NCBI GenBank assembly: GCA_051294375.1 | Contig: CM119263.1 | Coordinates: forward strand, 2,380,113-2,444,112 | Direction of reading: 5' to 3' | Source of the DNA: Paraspadella gotoi | Taxonomy: Eukaryota; Chaetognatha | DNA: 64,000 nt | In this document: piece by piece, positions 11,927 through 22,656 of the stretch | Numbering within the stretch: position 1 is the stretch's first letter | Layout of the letters: each line of letters starts with the position of its first letter | Notes under the pieces: generated by a model | Told to the model about the DNA's origin: nothing | The model's database searches: none | The model's input: the letters and a program-made list of their open reading frames with translations, nothing else | Translations under genes and position numbers: made by a program

Positions 11927-11999
11927 AGAGAGTGGACTAATGGTGGTGGCAGCGGTGTCGGTGAATTTAGAGAAGTAGGATATATTTGAGGGACGCTCC

Positions 12000-12480
12000 A
12001 TTCAAGACAAGAGGGCAAGGGAGAATGTAAGGCAGAGAGGGCAAAGGTGAATGTAAGGCAAGAGGGCAAAGAGAATATAACAAAAAGGGAAAAGGTGAAT
12101 GTAAGGCAGAGGGCAAGGAGAATGTAAGGCAAAAGGGAAAGGTGAATGTAAAAGGCGCAAGAGGGCAAAGGTAATGTAAGGCAAGAGGGCAAAGGTAAAT
12201 GTAAGGCAAGAGAGCAAAGGAGAATGTAAGGCGGACGGGCAAAGAGAATATAAGGCGGGAGGGCAAAGGAGAATGTAAGGCGAGCGGGCAAAGAGAATGT
12301 AAGGCGGGAGGGCAATGGAGAATGTAAGCGGGCAGGGCAGAGGAGAATGTAAGGGTGGTAGAGGAGAATGTAGGACGGACAAACGAGAGTTTAGGACGGG
12401 CGGGCAAAGGAGAATGTAAGGCGGGAAGGCATAGGGAAATGTAGGACGAACCGGCGGGAGTGCAGGACGGACGGGCAGCG
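12000..12480. repeat. Minisatellite, ~22-27-bp units
   Basis: About 18-20 units, each roughly gagggcaaaggagaatgtaa with ggc(g/a) joins. Later units acquire gcgggc and cggacg variants. It directly follows a (GA)n run at 11880-11930. Overlapping minus-strand ORFs of 146-171 codons through it are rich in Pro, Leu and Ser and are artefacts. Confidence 0.85.
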
Positions 12481-12569
12481 ACGCATTAAGTAATCGATTG
12501 TCGAACTCAATTTTCATCCAAAAACTGAAAAACGAAGATCAGATTACATTTAGTTTTCGCTTCCGGAAA

Positions 12570-12589
12570 AACCGATGCTCTCTCTCTCA

Positions 12590-12639
<50 letters not shown>

Positions 12640-12642
12640 TTC

Positions 12643-12687
<45 letters not shown>

Positions 12688-12940
12688 TTCTCTTCCCTCC
12701 CCGCCGGCGGGCGTTTTACGTTCCTTTTGTTTTCTTTTATTTTTTTTTTCGGTTTCGCGATTTTTCCCCCAACTTTCATATGTTTTTCTAAAAGATTAAC
12801 TTTTTTTTTCCTTTTTCTTAATTTTTTGTGTCTTTTTTCTTATTCTTTCTTTTTTTCTTTGTTTTTTTCACCCCTTTTCTTTTGTTCATTTTCAAACTCA
12901 AACAAAGGCAGGGATTAAAGAAAGAAAGAAAGAAAGAAAG

Positions 12941-12979
<39 letters not shown>

Positions 12980-13108
12980 AGAAGAAAGAAAGAAAGAAAG
13001 AAGGAAAAAAAAAAAAGAGCTCGTAGGGCAAACCTTTTTTTTTATCTGAAATCCGTTTAAACTTTGACTTTTGTCGAACCCGAGCCAAACCGACTCTCTC
13101 ATTGGCGG

Positions 13109-13190
<82 letters not shown>
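12570..13190. repeat. (CT)n, (GAAA)n and (GA)n arrays
   Basis: (CT)n at 12575-12690, (GAAA)n at 12915-13005 and (GA)n at 13108-13188, separated by T-rich DNA. No coding signal. Confidence 0.85.
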
Positions 13191-13191
<1 letters not shown>

Positions 13192-14100
13192 AACAGATAA
13201 AACCTGAGCAAGAAAAATCCGTGGCGACTGAAAAAGTGAAGAAAAACCGGGAGTGGCGGGGATCGCAGGAACGTCGGGTTGTTTCTTGAGTCTTGAGTGG
13301 AGTCTTTGTTCCAAGAAAAGTGAAAGATGCGCCGAGGAAGGAAAGTTTAAGAGGGGGGGGGCAGAAGGGTGAAGTTTGGTGATGAGGTAAGTGGAGATGT
13401 GATGAGATTCACGCTTCCAAACTTTATTCGACAAATTCGCGGTTTTTATTAATAGAAATAATTAGTTTCTTTTTTTTTCTGAGTTCGAGCAATTTAAATT
13501 TAATCCTGCCCGAATGCGGAGTTGATTTTCGAAGATTATTTGAAGAAACGAACTATTTTTAGTTGGAAATCGAAAATGTTAAGTTTTAAAACGTTCGTGT
13601 GTTTTGCCTTTTCTGTTTTAGTTTCTACAATGTTGACTTATACAATAACTAAAACGACTTAAAATTATCAAAGTTAAAGTGCTATTTCAAATACTACTTG
13701 GGTTTTTTTGAAATTTTATTGTTATCGAAGAGAATGTTTTAAACTTCAAGTAGATCACGAATTTTTACGATTATTTTTTTACGCCAAGAGTTCGATAAGG
13801 AATAAAATATAAAATTTAACTCGCCAATAATACGCCGTCGAGATTTAATATATATACAAACAGTAAAAAGTCTCTTTATTTGTTCGTTTTAATATATACA
13901 CGTGTCAACGTTCAGCGAAATCAGAGAGAGAATGTTTATCGTTTAAGATCAAAAAAATTGAGTAAACCTGCAAGGGACGGTGACACAATGAAAAAGGCAA
14001 CCCGTGATGCGTGACGATTATTCTGAGTTCACTCGGTTTAAAAAAGCTTTCAGCTCTAAGTTGAACTCGCATCGAAAGGGGACAAAGCGGAGAACCTAAT
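13191..14100. other. No recognisable features
   Basis: AT-rich. Nothing supports a gene or a defined repeat. Confidence 0.4.
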
Positions 14101-14480
14101 TCGCGCGTCGGCAACGTGTTCCCCCGCCTCTGCCGTCTCCCCCCTCTTCTTTCGCCCCCCCTCGTCCTCCCTCCCCCCACTCCCCCCCGTCTCCTCCCCC
14201 CCCTAAAACCCTCTTCCTCCCCTCTCTCTCCCCCTCTCTCCCCCCTCCCTCCACCCTCTCTCCCCCCTCTCTCCCCCTCTCTCCCCTAAACCTCTTCCTC
14301 TCCCTCTTCTCCCCTCCTCCCCCCTCCTCTCCCCCCTCCTCCCCCCCTCTCTCCCTCCTCCCCCCTCCTCCCCCTCCTCCCCCCCTCTCCTCCCCTCCCC
14401 CCTCTCTCCCCCTTCTCTCCCCCCTCTCTCCCCCCTCCTCCCCCCTCTCTCCCCCTAAACCCTCTTCCTCCCCCCACAAA
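14101..14480. repeat. ~380-bp almost pure C/T tract
   Basis: The plus strand between about 14113 and 14475 is nearly all pyrimidine, in units of ctcccccctcctcccc, interrupted by a few cctaaacc. The minus strand therefore carries many GGGG runs. Minus-strand Gly/Glu/Arg ORFs here are artefacts. Confidence 0.9.
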
Positions 14481-14579
14481 TTCAATGCCGTCGGAATTGC
14501 ATATATATTCTCACATTTCTTTCTTCTCGATTGACTTTCGTTCGATTCCCCAAAAAAAGATTTTTTTGGGCCATCGGAC

Positions 14580-14595
14580 TCTTCTCTCTCTCTCT

Positions 14596-14644
<49 letters not shown>

Positions 14645-15020
14645 TCTCTCTCTTCTCTCTCTCGGTTCACTGGCTGTCAACCAAATCAAACAGAGAGAGA
14701 GAGAGAGAGAGAGAGAGTCTATCAAGGACTCCTTCTCGATCCTAATTTACCCTTCACCTCCCCCTCCACCTCCCCCCTTTCTCCTCTTCCTCTTCCTCTC
14801 TTCTCGATCCTTTCAAAGAGACCGCGAGGGTAAGTTCGGGTAAGTTCGGCCCGGATAAACCTGACCAAATAATCGATCGGCGACGAGGATCGAACTCTCG
14901 ACCGCTTCGAAATCTCTTTTCATAACAACCTCGTTGAGAGGTGACGCTTGTCCGAACGGTCACGGCGTAAAGAATGGCATGGCGTTTTGAAAGGCATGGC
15001 GTTTTGAAAGGCAAGGCCTT
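14580..15020. repeat. (CT)n/(GA)n arrays and tRNA-like SINE remnant
   Basis: (CT)n at 14581-14662 and (GA)n at 14692-14717. At 14850-14990 (minus strand) a B-box-like gagttcgatcctcgtc with upstream tRNA-like sequence marks a degenerate SINE. Confidence 0.5.
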
Positions 15021-15479
15021 TCGAAAGTTATGCCATTTTAAAAGGAATTGTCTTTGAAAGGATCCCTGTCATTAAGCTTGGCATGGCCTTTGAAAGATGC
15101 TCTCTCGGCATCAGAATTGTAATCGTGCCATTAAGAAATTCCATGTCATGGACTTTTTAAAAAACGCCACGTCGAACAGATTAGCTGAATTTAATCTTTG
15201 AATAACCCAAAATGAAATGTTCATATATATATATGTATTCACGTGTTTCAATTTCTGAACAGTTGTCAATCATGACCGATCTGGAACCAATTTTGCGATC
15301 AAAATCTTTTCCCGACTTAGACATAGATAAAAATCTGAGAGTGGCGAATCAAATCGTAAAGTGATGAAAATGCGCGGCGATGATTTTTTGAAGTGATGAA
15401 ATTCGAGATCGTGAAGTGATGAATATCCAGATTTTGAAGTGAGAGCAATTTGATCCCCGAAGTGAGGTCAACACATCGA

Positions 15480-16226
15480 TCGTCACGTGACGACGACGAC
15501 GACAACGACGACGATTTCAACGATCCACATTTCTCGAGAGGAAATCCGAGGAACAACAAAAATAAAGAAAACGACGACAACAACGACCTCAGCAACGACG
15601 ACGACGAAGATGACGCAAGCATATGTTTCGGCCGACGACCGACGCGTCGGCTATTCTTTGTCGGGCGCCCGCGGGTTTGAGTCGGTAATGACGACGATGA
15701 AGATGACGATGGTTGACGACGACGATGAAGATGACGATGGAAGATGACGACGATGAAGACGACGATGGTTGACGACGACGATGAAGACGACGATGGAAGA
15801 TGACGACGATGAAGATGACGATGGTTGACGACGACGATGAAGACGACGATGGTTGACGGCCGTTGCCTTTTTCAATACAAAGGATAAAAGTTTAGTTATC
15901 GTCGTCTCAGTCGTCGTTGGAATATCATTGTCGTCGTCATTGTCGTCTTCGACTTGTTAAACAACATTGTTGTCGTCATCATCGTCCTCATTATCGTTAT
16001 TGTCATCGTCAGCTACATTGTTGTCATCGTCATCTTCGTCATTGTAATCGCGGATGTCATTGTCGTCGTTTTTTTTCGTTGTTGTCATCGTCATCTACAT
16101 AGTTGTCGTCGTCGTCGTCATTGTAATTCCCGATGCCATCGTCGTCGTCGTCGTGGTCGTCCTGATTATCCATCGATTTTTAATGATGTGATTCATTTCG
16201 TTTTTAATTCGCAGGTGTCGACACAA

Positions 16227-16266
<40 letters not shown>

Positions 16267-16270
16267 CGTG
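15480..16270. repeat. ACG/GTC triplet arrays with higher-order repeat
   Basis: gacgacgac at 15489-15515, a higher-order ~27-36-bp repeat of gacgatgaagatgacgatgg at about 15685-15860, then gtcgtcgtcat arrays at 15899-16160 and a pure cgtcgt run at 16228-16264. All Asp-, Thr- or Val-rich ORFs here are triplet artefacts. Confidence 0.85.
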
Positions 16271-17793
16271 TAGACGTCACCGTTGTTTGTTTTCTATCTG
16301 TCCAATTTGTTTTTGTTTCGCTTTAGTAGAACGATTTTTTTTTATTGTTGTTTCGAGCGAAAACAAAAACAGAATTTTTTTAATAAAAAAAAACCGCGAA
16401 AAAAAAGAAAGAGAAAAGAAAATTTAGGATCGAATTTGAAGAAGAACGGGAATTCCAATGTGTTGCGCCGCAGTCATTTTCTTATCGCGTGTATTTCTGG
16501 GTGATCACATGAGCGTTGGACATGGACATGGAAATGGACAATTGGACATGCTTTGCATTGAAAATTTGTCCTTTATTCTTTATATCCGTTTCCTTAAAAA
16601 ACTACAGAAAGCGCAAGTAGTCGATTAGATTCAAGGTTCTCTCCGTGTGAGCAAAAAAAATAAAAGAGCAACCGAGGGAATATTACCCGAGTTATGAGCA
16701 TTTAAAACGTAAGTAATAGACCAACAGATCGATGGACAGACCGACCGAAAAAAAGATTAATGAGTTGTTCGCGGCGCAACTAAAAACTCGTGGTTCGTTT
16801 ATCTCGATCGGGAAACGAGAGATAAGACAAAATCATCAGTAACCGAAAAGTCAATAAGAAAACAAACATTACGATCGAGCGATAAAACTTGTTAAGGATC
16901 TTAAATAAAAACTAAGAAAATTTGTATTGTTTACAAACAACAAATTTGTTTTCTGTCAAAATCTGTGTGAGTTACACCACCAAATTCGTTGTCTTTAAAC
17001 AGTACAAATTTTTTTCTGCTTTAAGGCAACGAAACAGTAAAATAATTTAAAAAAAAAATCGAAACCATTACTAATAATATTAGTAAATAGTCAGACTTCT
17101 TATTTTTTAATGTCGAGAGTTTTTAATCGAAAACTTTTTCATTATTTCTTTTTTTTTTTTCGGGTCAAATAGAATCTTGTTAATTATTCGTTCGACAGAA
17201 ACGAGACGAGAAATGATCTTCAAACTTCCAACCAGTTTTTCTCTTTTTTTACAGACGTTTTACATTTTGAAGTTTGATAACCGGCGCGGGGTCAATCTTT
17301 TCATTAGTAATGTTGATGATGACTGTTCAATTTGTTAAATTATTAAGTGGCCGGTCGTTTGTTTGGTTGTTGTTGTTGTTGTTGTTGTTGCTGTTGTTGT
17401 TGTTGTTGCTGTTGTTGTTATTGTTCTGTTGTTATGTCGTTGCATACGATGATGATGACGATGACAACGATGACGATGATGACGATGACAACAGAATCCG
17501 ATTCCCGAAACTTCATTCGTGAGACAAAGATAAACCGTAAATAGAAAAAACCGCTTCTGAGCCCATTCGACCTCAAAACCGCTTCCCATCCGCTTCCGTG
17601 CCCCAATCGACCACAAAACCGCTTCCCATTCGCCAATTAAAAGAAAACCGCTTCCGATTCGCTTCTCATTCCGCTTTTCCTTCACCATGAAGATGGACAT
17701 TGTCAAAAGGATAAAAGATTCAGCACCTGCTCACTCTCTTCAAAAAAGCGCTCCTTAAAATCAATTTAATAATCGCTATTTCACTCTCTCTCA

Positions 17794-17824
<31 letters not shown>

Positions 17825-18194
17825 ACTCCCTTTAAAAAAAAACTGCAGTCGTAAATCAATTGAGGTGAACGTGAGTTGAGCCTCACAAAAAAGAAGATGA
17901 CGACGACGACGACGACGACGACGACGAACGAAGATGATTAACTGCGAAATTCTGTCGTCGGACGAGGAATGGAATGCGAGGCGGTCGCGCCCGACGTGGG
18001 GGTTAAGGAGGGGGGTGGCGATGGATATGGGAGTCAGGGGGGCTGGGGGAGGATTGTTTAGGTGAAAGAGGGCAAGGTGGCAAGGTGGCAAGGTGGCAAG
18101 GAGGAAGGATTGTGTTGTAAATAAGAGGGGAAAGAGAAAGAAGTAGTGGGTGACTTGCTTTGATCCTTTATAAAATAATATCATTGTTTTGGAA
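16271..18194. other. AT-rich DNA with TTG/GAC triplet and small GA arrays
   Basis: ttgttgttg at 17367-17430, gatgacgatgac at 17448-17490, (CT)n at 17785-17820, gacgac at 17897-17927, and four copies of ggcaaggt at 18072-18101. No exon recognised. Confidence 0.5.
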
Positions 18195-18338
18195 ATGATC
18201 GAGAGTTGTCTATTAAATGGAATTGACGGTTTGGATTTCTCTGGGGAAGTGGAGGTTAAGGTGAGTCATCGATCTCTCGTTGTAGAGGGAAAAGATTTTC
18301 TTGGTGAACTCGCTGTAAAAGATGATCCTGTGAGCTGA
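18195..18338 (+). CDS. Possible small ORF or exon, 47 codons
   Basis: ATG at 18195 opens a 47-residue frame beginning MIESCLLNGIDGLDFSG and ending LAVKDDPVS before TGA. The residue mix looks protein-like, unlike the microsatellite ORFs. A good splice donor (aag then GTGAGT) lies inside it at 18261, so it could instead be an exon ending EVEVK. No family was recognised and no partner exon was found. A chance ORF of this size is quite possible. Confidence 0.2.
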   Translation: MIESCLLNGIDGLDFSGEVEVKVSHRSLVVEGKDFLGELAVKDDPVS

Positions 18339-18719
18339 AGATTTACTGCTTAAGGGTATGAGCAATGATGTGATTTCCCTATGACTAAAGAGACTTCATT
18401 AGGACAAATGAGTGCGACTTAATTATGACTTTGAAAATTGAAGAAAAAATTGAGCAGAAGTCTGAATAGGGCGTTCAACTGACGAGGGCGTTCAACTCTT
18501 CAGGAAAAAAACTTAAAACAAAGAAACAAAATACAGAAGAAATAAATAAGAGACTGAAAAAAGGAAAAACAACTTTTAGAAGTAAATTATTAAGACGCAG
18601 GTGGAATCAAGCAAAGGAAAATCGGACGGAACCAAGCAAAGCAAGCAGAGGCGGCCGTGGCAGCGCATGAGGATTTAGTCTCAATTCTGAGCAAGAAGCA
18701 ATTTCGATCTTGAGGCAAA

Positions 18720-19010
18720 TTTTCTTAGGCGTCGTCGTCGTCGTCGTCGTCGTCATCGTCATCGCACGCGAATTTTCTTGAGTTTTTATCTTTGATTTTT
18801 TCCTCTCATATCCTTTGTGTTCTCATCGCTTCTTTTAATTAGGAGCGCCCCCGGGGGGCAACGACGTGGCCATCGCAGATACGATGGCGTGGCAGACGCG
18901 TAGCAGAAGCGTGGCAGAAGCGTCGAAAAGTCGAAGCGACGCGATGAGTAGTAAGCCGAATCCCATGTGGCGAATGGGAACCTGTGACGTCAGAGAGGAT
19001 CGTAAGGGAC
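18720..19010 (+). promoter_or_regulatory. GC-rich island with CRE-like palindrome
   Basis: A gtcgtcgtc array (18729-18752) leads into a GC-rich patch containing TGACGTCA at 18985-18992, a perfect CRE/ATF palindrome. A donor-like GTAAGG follows at 19002. An ATG-initiated frame from 18866 runs through it but resembles no family. Promoter or first-exon status is inference. Confidence 0.25.
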
Positions 19011-19084
19011 ATCAACAATCAAGTCTGTTAATGATGAACAAATTCCAAATTCCACAGTTGACGTCGATGACCCAGACCCGTCCA

Positions 19085-19420
19085 TTTTGGGGGGGGGGTC
19101 AATGACCTGGTCCCATTGATTGGGGCGTCTCTGACCCGGACCCGTCAAAGTTGGTAACAATTGACCATGACCTATTAAGGGCAATGTCAATGAGCGGGAC
19201 TTATCGAAGGTTAAGTCGATAACCCTGACACATTGAGGGCAACATCAATGACTTGAACTGACACATTGAGGGCAACATCAATGACTTGAACTCATCGAGG
19301 GTGGCACCGATGACCGACAGTTTCGACGACCCAAACCCATTGAGGGCAGCGTCAAGGTCACGACAATGACCCAGACCAATCGAATCTATTGAACGCTGTG
19401 CTGATGACCCTTGCCTGCCT
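19085..19420. repeat. Degenerate ~35-45-bp tandem repeat
   Basis: Variants of gacccattgagggcaacatc and atgacttgaac recur about eight times. A late relative appears at 19750-19850. Confidence 0.6.
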
Positions 19421-19438
19421 TACCATTTGCAGTCGATT

Positions 19439-19739
19439 GCATCGCAGGAGACTCAGCCTCACCTAAAGTGAAATCGGATCAGAGGATCGGGGAATCACTG
19501 GATCGTGATTGGTCGAGGAAGAATCGGCATCGATCAATCAGCTTGTAGATTCAATGGAACAGTCAAAATAACTCTTGCCTCTGATCCTCTTCTCTAGATA
19601 TAAATAGTTTCAGACTTTCAGTAGAATTGATCTTGACTCCTGTGTGTGTCTACCGTTACCTTATTTATCTCAGAATAAATCTCCACTTGATTTCAACCTA
19701 GAAATCCATGAATTTTTCCTTAAATGTGGTGGTGACTGA
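19439..19739 (+). mobile_element. Solo LTR (LTR retrotransposon remnant)
   Basis: Homologous along its length to 41180-41501 in opposite orientation: tcgcaggaga near the 5' end, ctcttgcctctgatcct midway, tcagtagaattgat, tcagaataaa and ttccttaaatgtgg near the 3' end. It has a TATA-like atataaatag near 19605 and a polyadenylation signal aataaa near 19674, the order expected of U3-R-U5. No internal gag/pol is adjacent. Confidence 0.75.
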
Positions 19740-19859
19740 TTGCTTGAATCCGTCAAGGTGATCATCAATGACCCAGACTTATAAAACCAATCCAAGGCGG
19801 CGTCGATTTACCCTGACCCATTGATGCCGGCGTCGATGATCCAAATCAATCTCTCCTCA

Positions 19860-19940
19860 CGGCGCCGTTGTCCCGTCGCGGCGTCGAAGAACGACGGCGC
19901 CGACAACGACGCGCGTTCGTTTGGGTCACGTGACCTTTTT
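19860..19940. promoter_or_regulatory. GC-rich patch with TCACGTGA E-box
   Basis: A palindromic patch built on ggcgccg and a TCACGTGA E-box at 19926-19933. It could be a promoter, but no gene was attached. Confidence 0.25.
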
Positions 19941-20498
19941 CTTCCTTTTGTGAGCGGAGATTCGATCGAGTAAAATTGGCTATTTATTACTTATTTCAAC
20001 GTTAAATAAGTATTTTTTTACCGTATTTATAAAAATCTTTTTTGGAGTTTCATGTTTAGTTTTAGACGCGAAGGTTTTTTACTCATTTTCCTTTTTTTTT
20101 CTTCTTTTCTTTTTTTAATTCGCAATAAAATCCGCATTTTTTCCCCCTTTAATTTGCCGAAAAGAATAAATCGCTCAAAACCAATTAAACTTTTTATTAA
20201 TTCTTTTTATTTTTTTTTTCGTTGGGTTACTTAAAAGTAAAAGGAGAAAATAATTTAAAACTATCAGTTTAAAAAAAAATTAAATTATTGTTTTAGGGCG
20301 AACAAATTGTAGCCGTCGCTTCTCAGAGCAACAAAATCTAAAAAAAAAAAAACAAATGACTTAAAGAAATAAAATTCTGAAGTAAAGATTTAAAAAAAAG
20401 GAGTTTTTTTTTATTAAAGGCTCTTAAACTAAAAGTAAGAGAATAGGAAAGAGAGAAAGTGGAGGAAGAGAGAGAGAGAGAGAGAGAAGAGAAGAGAG

Positions 20499-20552
<54 letters not shown>

Positions 20553-20974
20553 AATAAAACACCCGATGTTAGTTTAATGTTAGATTTGTAGTCTGCTTGT
20601 CGACGCTGCGTTTTCGCTGCCGCTAATCAAGGTGAGGAATCTCGCTCAACTTCCAAAGAGAGAGAGAGGAGAGAGAGAGACGAGAGAGAGATGAGAGAGA
20701 GAGAGAGGAGAGAGAGACTGAAATCGGGAAGAGACTCGCCTTTTCCAAAGACGACGACGACACAACGGGCGCACGAGCAACCGGTCGACCACAAACGACG
20801 ACGGGATTGCCCCGAGGACAAACGACGACGATGATCATGATGACGACGACGACGACGACGACGACGACAACGACGACCACGGTGGATCGCATGCCGGTAC
20901 GAACCTGAAAAGTTGCTTCTTTTTGTTTCGAATCTCGAACTGGAATCGGGTTGTGGGGTCGCGAGAACGATTCC

Positions 20975-21013
<39 letters not shown>

Positions 21014-21204
21014 AGAACGATTACGATGAAGCAAGATAGGACAGTAAATGTAGAAAATGTTTTTGTATTTTTTATTCCCGTGGAGTCGAAAGGTCGTCGT
21101 ATCGCCCGTAGAAATGTTTCAACATGAGTATTGCCGAAGAATTAGAGAGAAAATTTCGTATTGAATGTTTAGACTTTATTATATTATGTGTAGATCCAAG
21201 TTGT
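19941..21204. other. AT-rich DNA, GA arrays and triplet arrays
   Basis: (GA)n at 20465-20550, GA at 20657-20715, gacgac at 20842-20875 and gatgat at 20977-21011. Minus-strand ORFs across 20623-21034 are built of these repeats. No exon seen. Confidence 0.55.
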
Positions 21205-21560
21205 GCAGTAGGGTGGAGTGATGAAACGATTTAGCGATGGAACATTTTTTGTTTTGCTGTCTTTGTATATGTAATAAAAAATAATTAAGCCCTTTTTCAA
21301 AAACATTTTGCATAACAGTATCATAAATTGAATTTTCTTTATAGTAATATCCTTATAAAATCAGTAAAATTTTAAAATCATATTTTTTTTATTTTAAGAA
21401 CAGTTTTTGGATTCGCCGGAAAAAAAACTGAAGACATTAAAATTTTTAATAATATATTTTAGATTTTTGTTCTAACTTTTTATGAAAAATCAGAATCTTT
21501 AAAGACATTTTTCAAAAATTATTTTAAAAATTTATTATTTTGTAACGATATTACTATAAA
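21205..21560. mobile_element. Truncated copy of the hAT-type MITE
   Basis: Starts tagggtggagtgatgaaa like 24918-25545 and follows it through gtaatatccttataaaatc and ttggattcgc. The right terminal inverted repeat is missing or diverged. Confidence 0.7.
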
Positions 21561-21634
21561 TATATTGTAATTAATGAAACTGTTCCCCAAACAAAACTTC
21601 CTTTTCATTTGGATTATAAGTTATCATTTATTTA

Positions 21635-21775
21635 GCTCGTGACTACTACGTACCGGGTTCAATCCCAACCTGGTACCTACTCACCCTGGCTCCAAGCCCA
21701 GCACCATGTCTGCTAGAGGGGGTTAGAAAAGATTCAGATGGCACTTGTCTTTATTCACAGACCGATATATAGTCA
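21635..21775 (+). mobile_element. tRNA-derived SINE fragment
   Basis: B-box-like ccgggttcaatcccaacctg followed by ccaagcccagcaccatgtct. The same order occurs inverted at about 30290-30400. Confidence 0.5.
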
Positions 21776-22228
21776 TTTATACGAGCAAAAATCATTCTGG
21801 TTAGATTTGAAAGAAAAATAAAATGAATTATACTTTCTGACAGTCTTTCACTCCCTGATTAGCTAACTTCTCTATCAGTGAGATGGCATTACATTTTAAA
21901 GAAACAATTCGCAACTTAAATTACAACTTTAGCTCTAATATTTTTAAAAGATTCAAAGCCGCAAAGACCGAATAAATTTTCAGCTATCATTTGAATCTAA
22001 TCGTACCAGAATCATGACTCTGAATATTTATTTAATGTTATTTTTGTAATTTTATGGTTAAGTTTAAAGTTGATTATTTTTTAATAAGTTCTCTTTTTTT
22101 GGATGTTTTAGAAATAGTCTCCCTTCGACTTGCTGTATGTCTCCCTTCTGCTTGCTCTACGTCTCAGGTTGCGTCGTGTTATGTCCTCAACTTTAATACA
22201 AATTATAAAATTAACACCTTCGAATTTA

Positions 22229-22480
22229 TATGAAATTGGTACAACCAATATAAAAATTATCCATTCATTTAATAAATAAGCTATTTTGCCCCTGACCTTG
22301 GACACTGGACAGGCCCTGGTGGTTTAAGGCCTCCATCACTCTTACAAGATAATGACATAGCAGGTCCCTGCAAGCTTTCAATCAAGACTCTCTCTCAGTC
22401 TCGTTTATTCACTCCCAGAGTACCTGGCTTCCCTATCAATGAAGTGGAAAATATTTCAAAGAATGTATATAAATTAATAG
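22229..22480. mobile_element. Half-arm copy of the foldback family
   Basis: Starts with the hairpin ttggtacaaccaatataaaa and contains ctttcaatcaagactctctc; it is homologous to 9225-9470 in inverse orientation. Confidence 0.75.
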
Positions 22481-22656
22481 CAAGTCAGAATACACTAGCT
22501 CGCTCACGATTTAGCAATAGGAAAATTCACTTTTAAAAAAAAATTATGCGACAAATATAAGTATTATTTATTAAAATTAAATCTAGCGTTGATTTTTTCA
22601 ATGGATAACAAAGCAAAAGTAGAAGCGATCATTTCACAAGTTCTAACGAAATTTTC

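Noticed and set aside
12000-12517. Overlapping 146-171-codon Pro/Leu/Ser ORFs
   Set aside because: They follow a minisatellite that is open in three frames; composition comes from the repeat.
14096-14725. 209-codon Gly/Glu/Arg ORF
   Set aside because: Product of the C/T-only tract and GA microsatellites.
15450-16427. Asp-, Thr- and Val-rich ORFs
   Set aside because: Triplet-repeat artefacts with no splice or start context.
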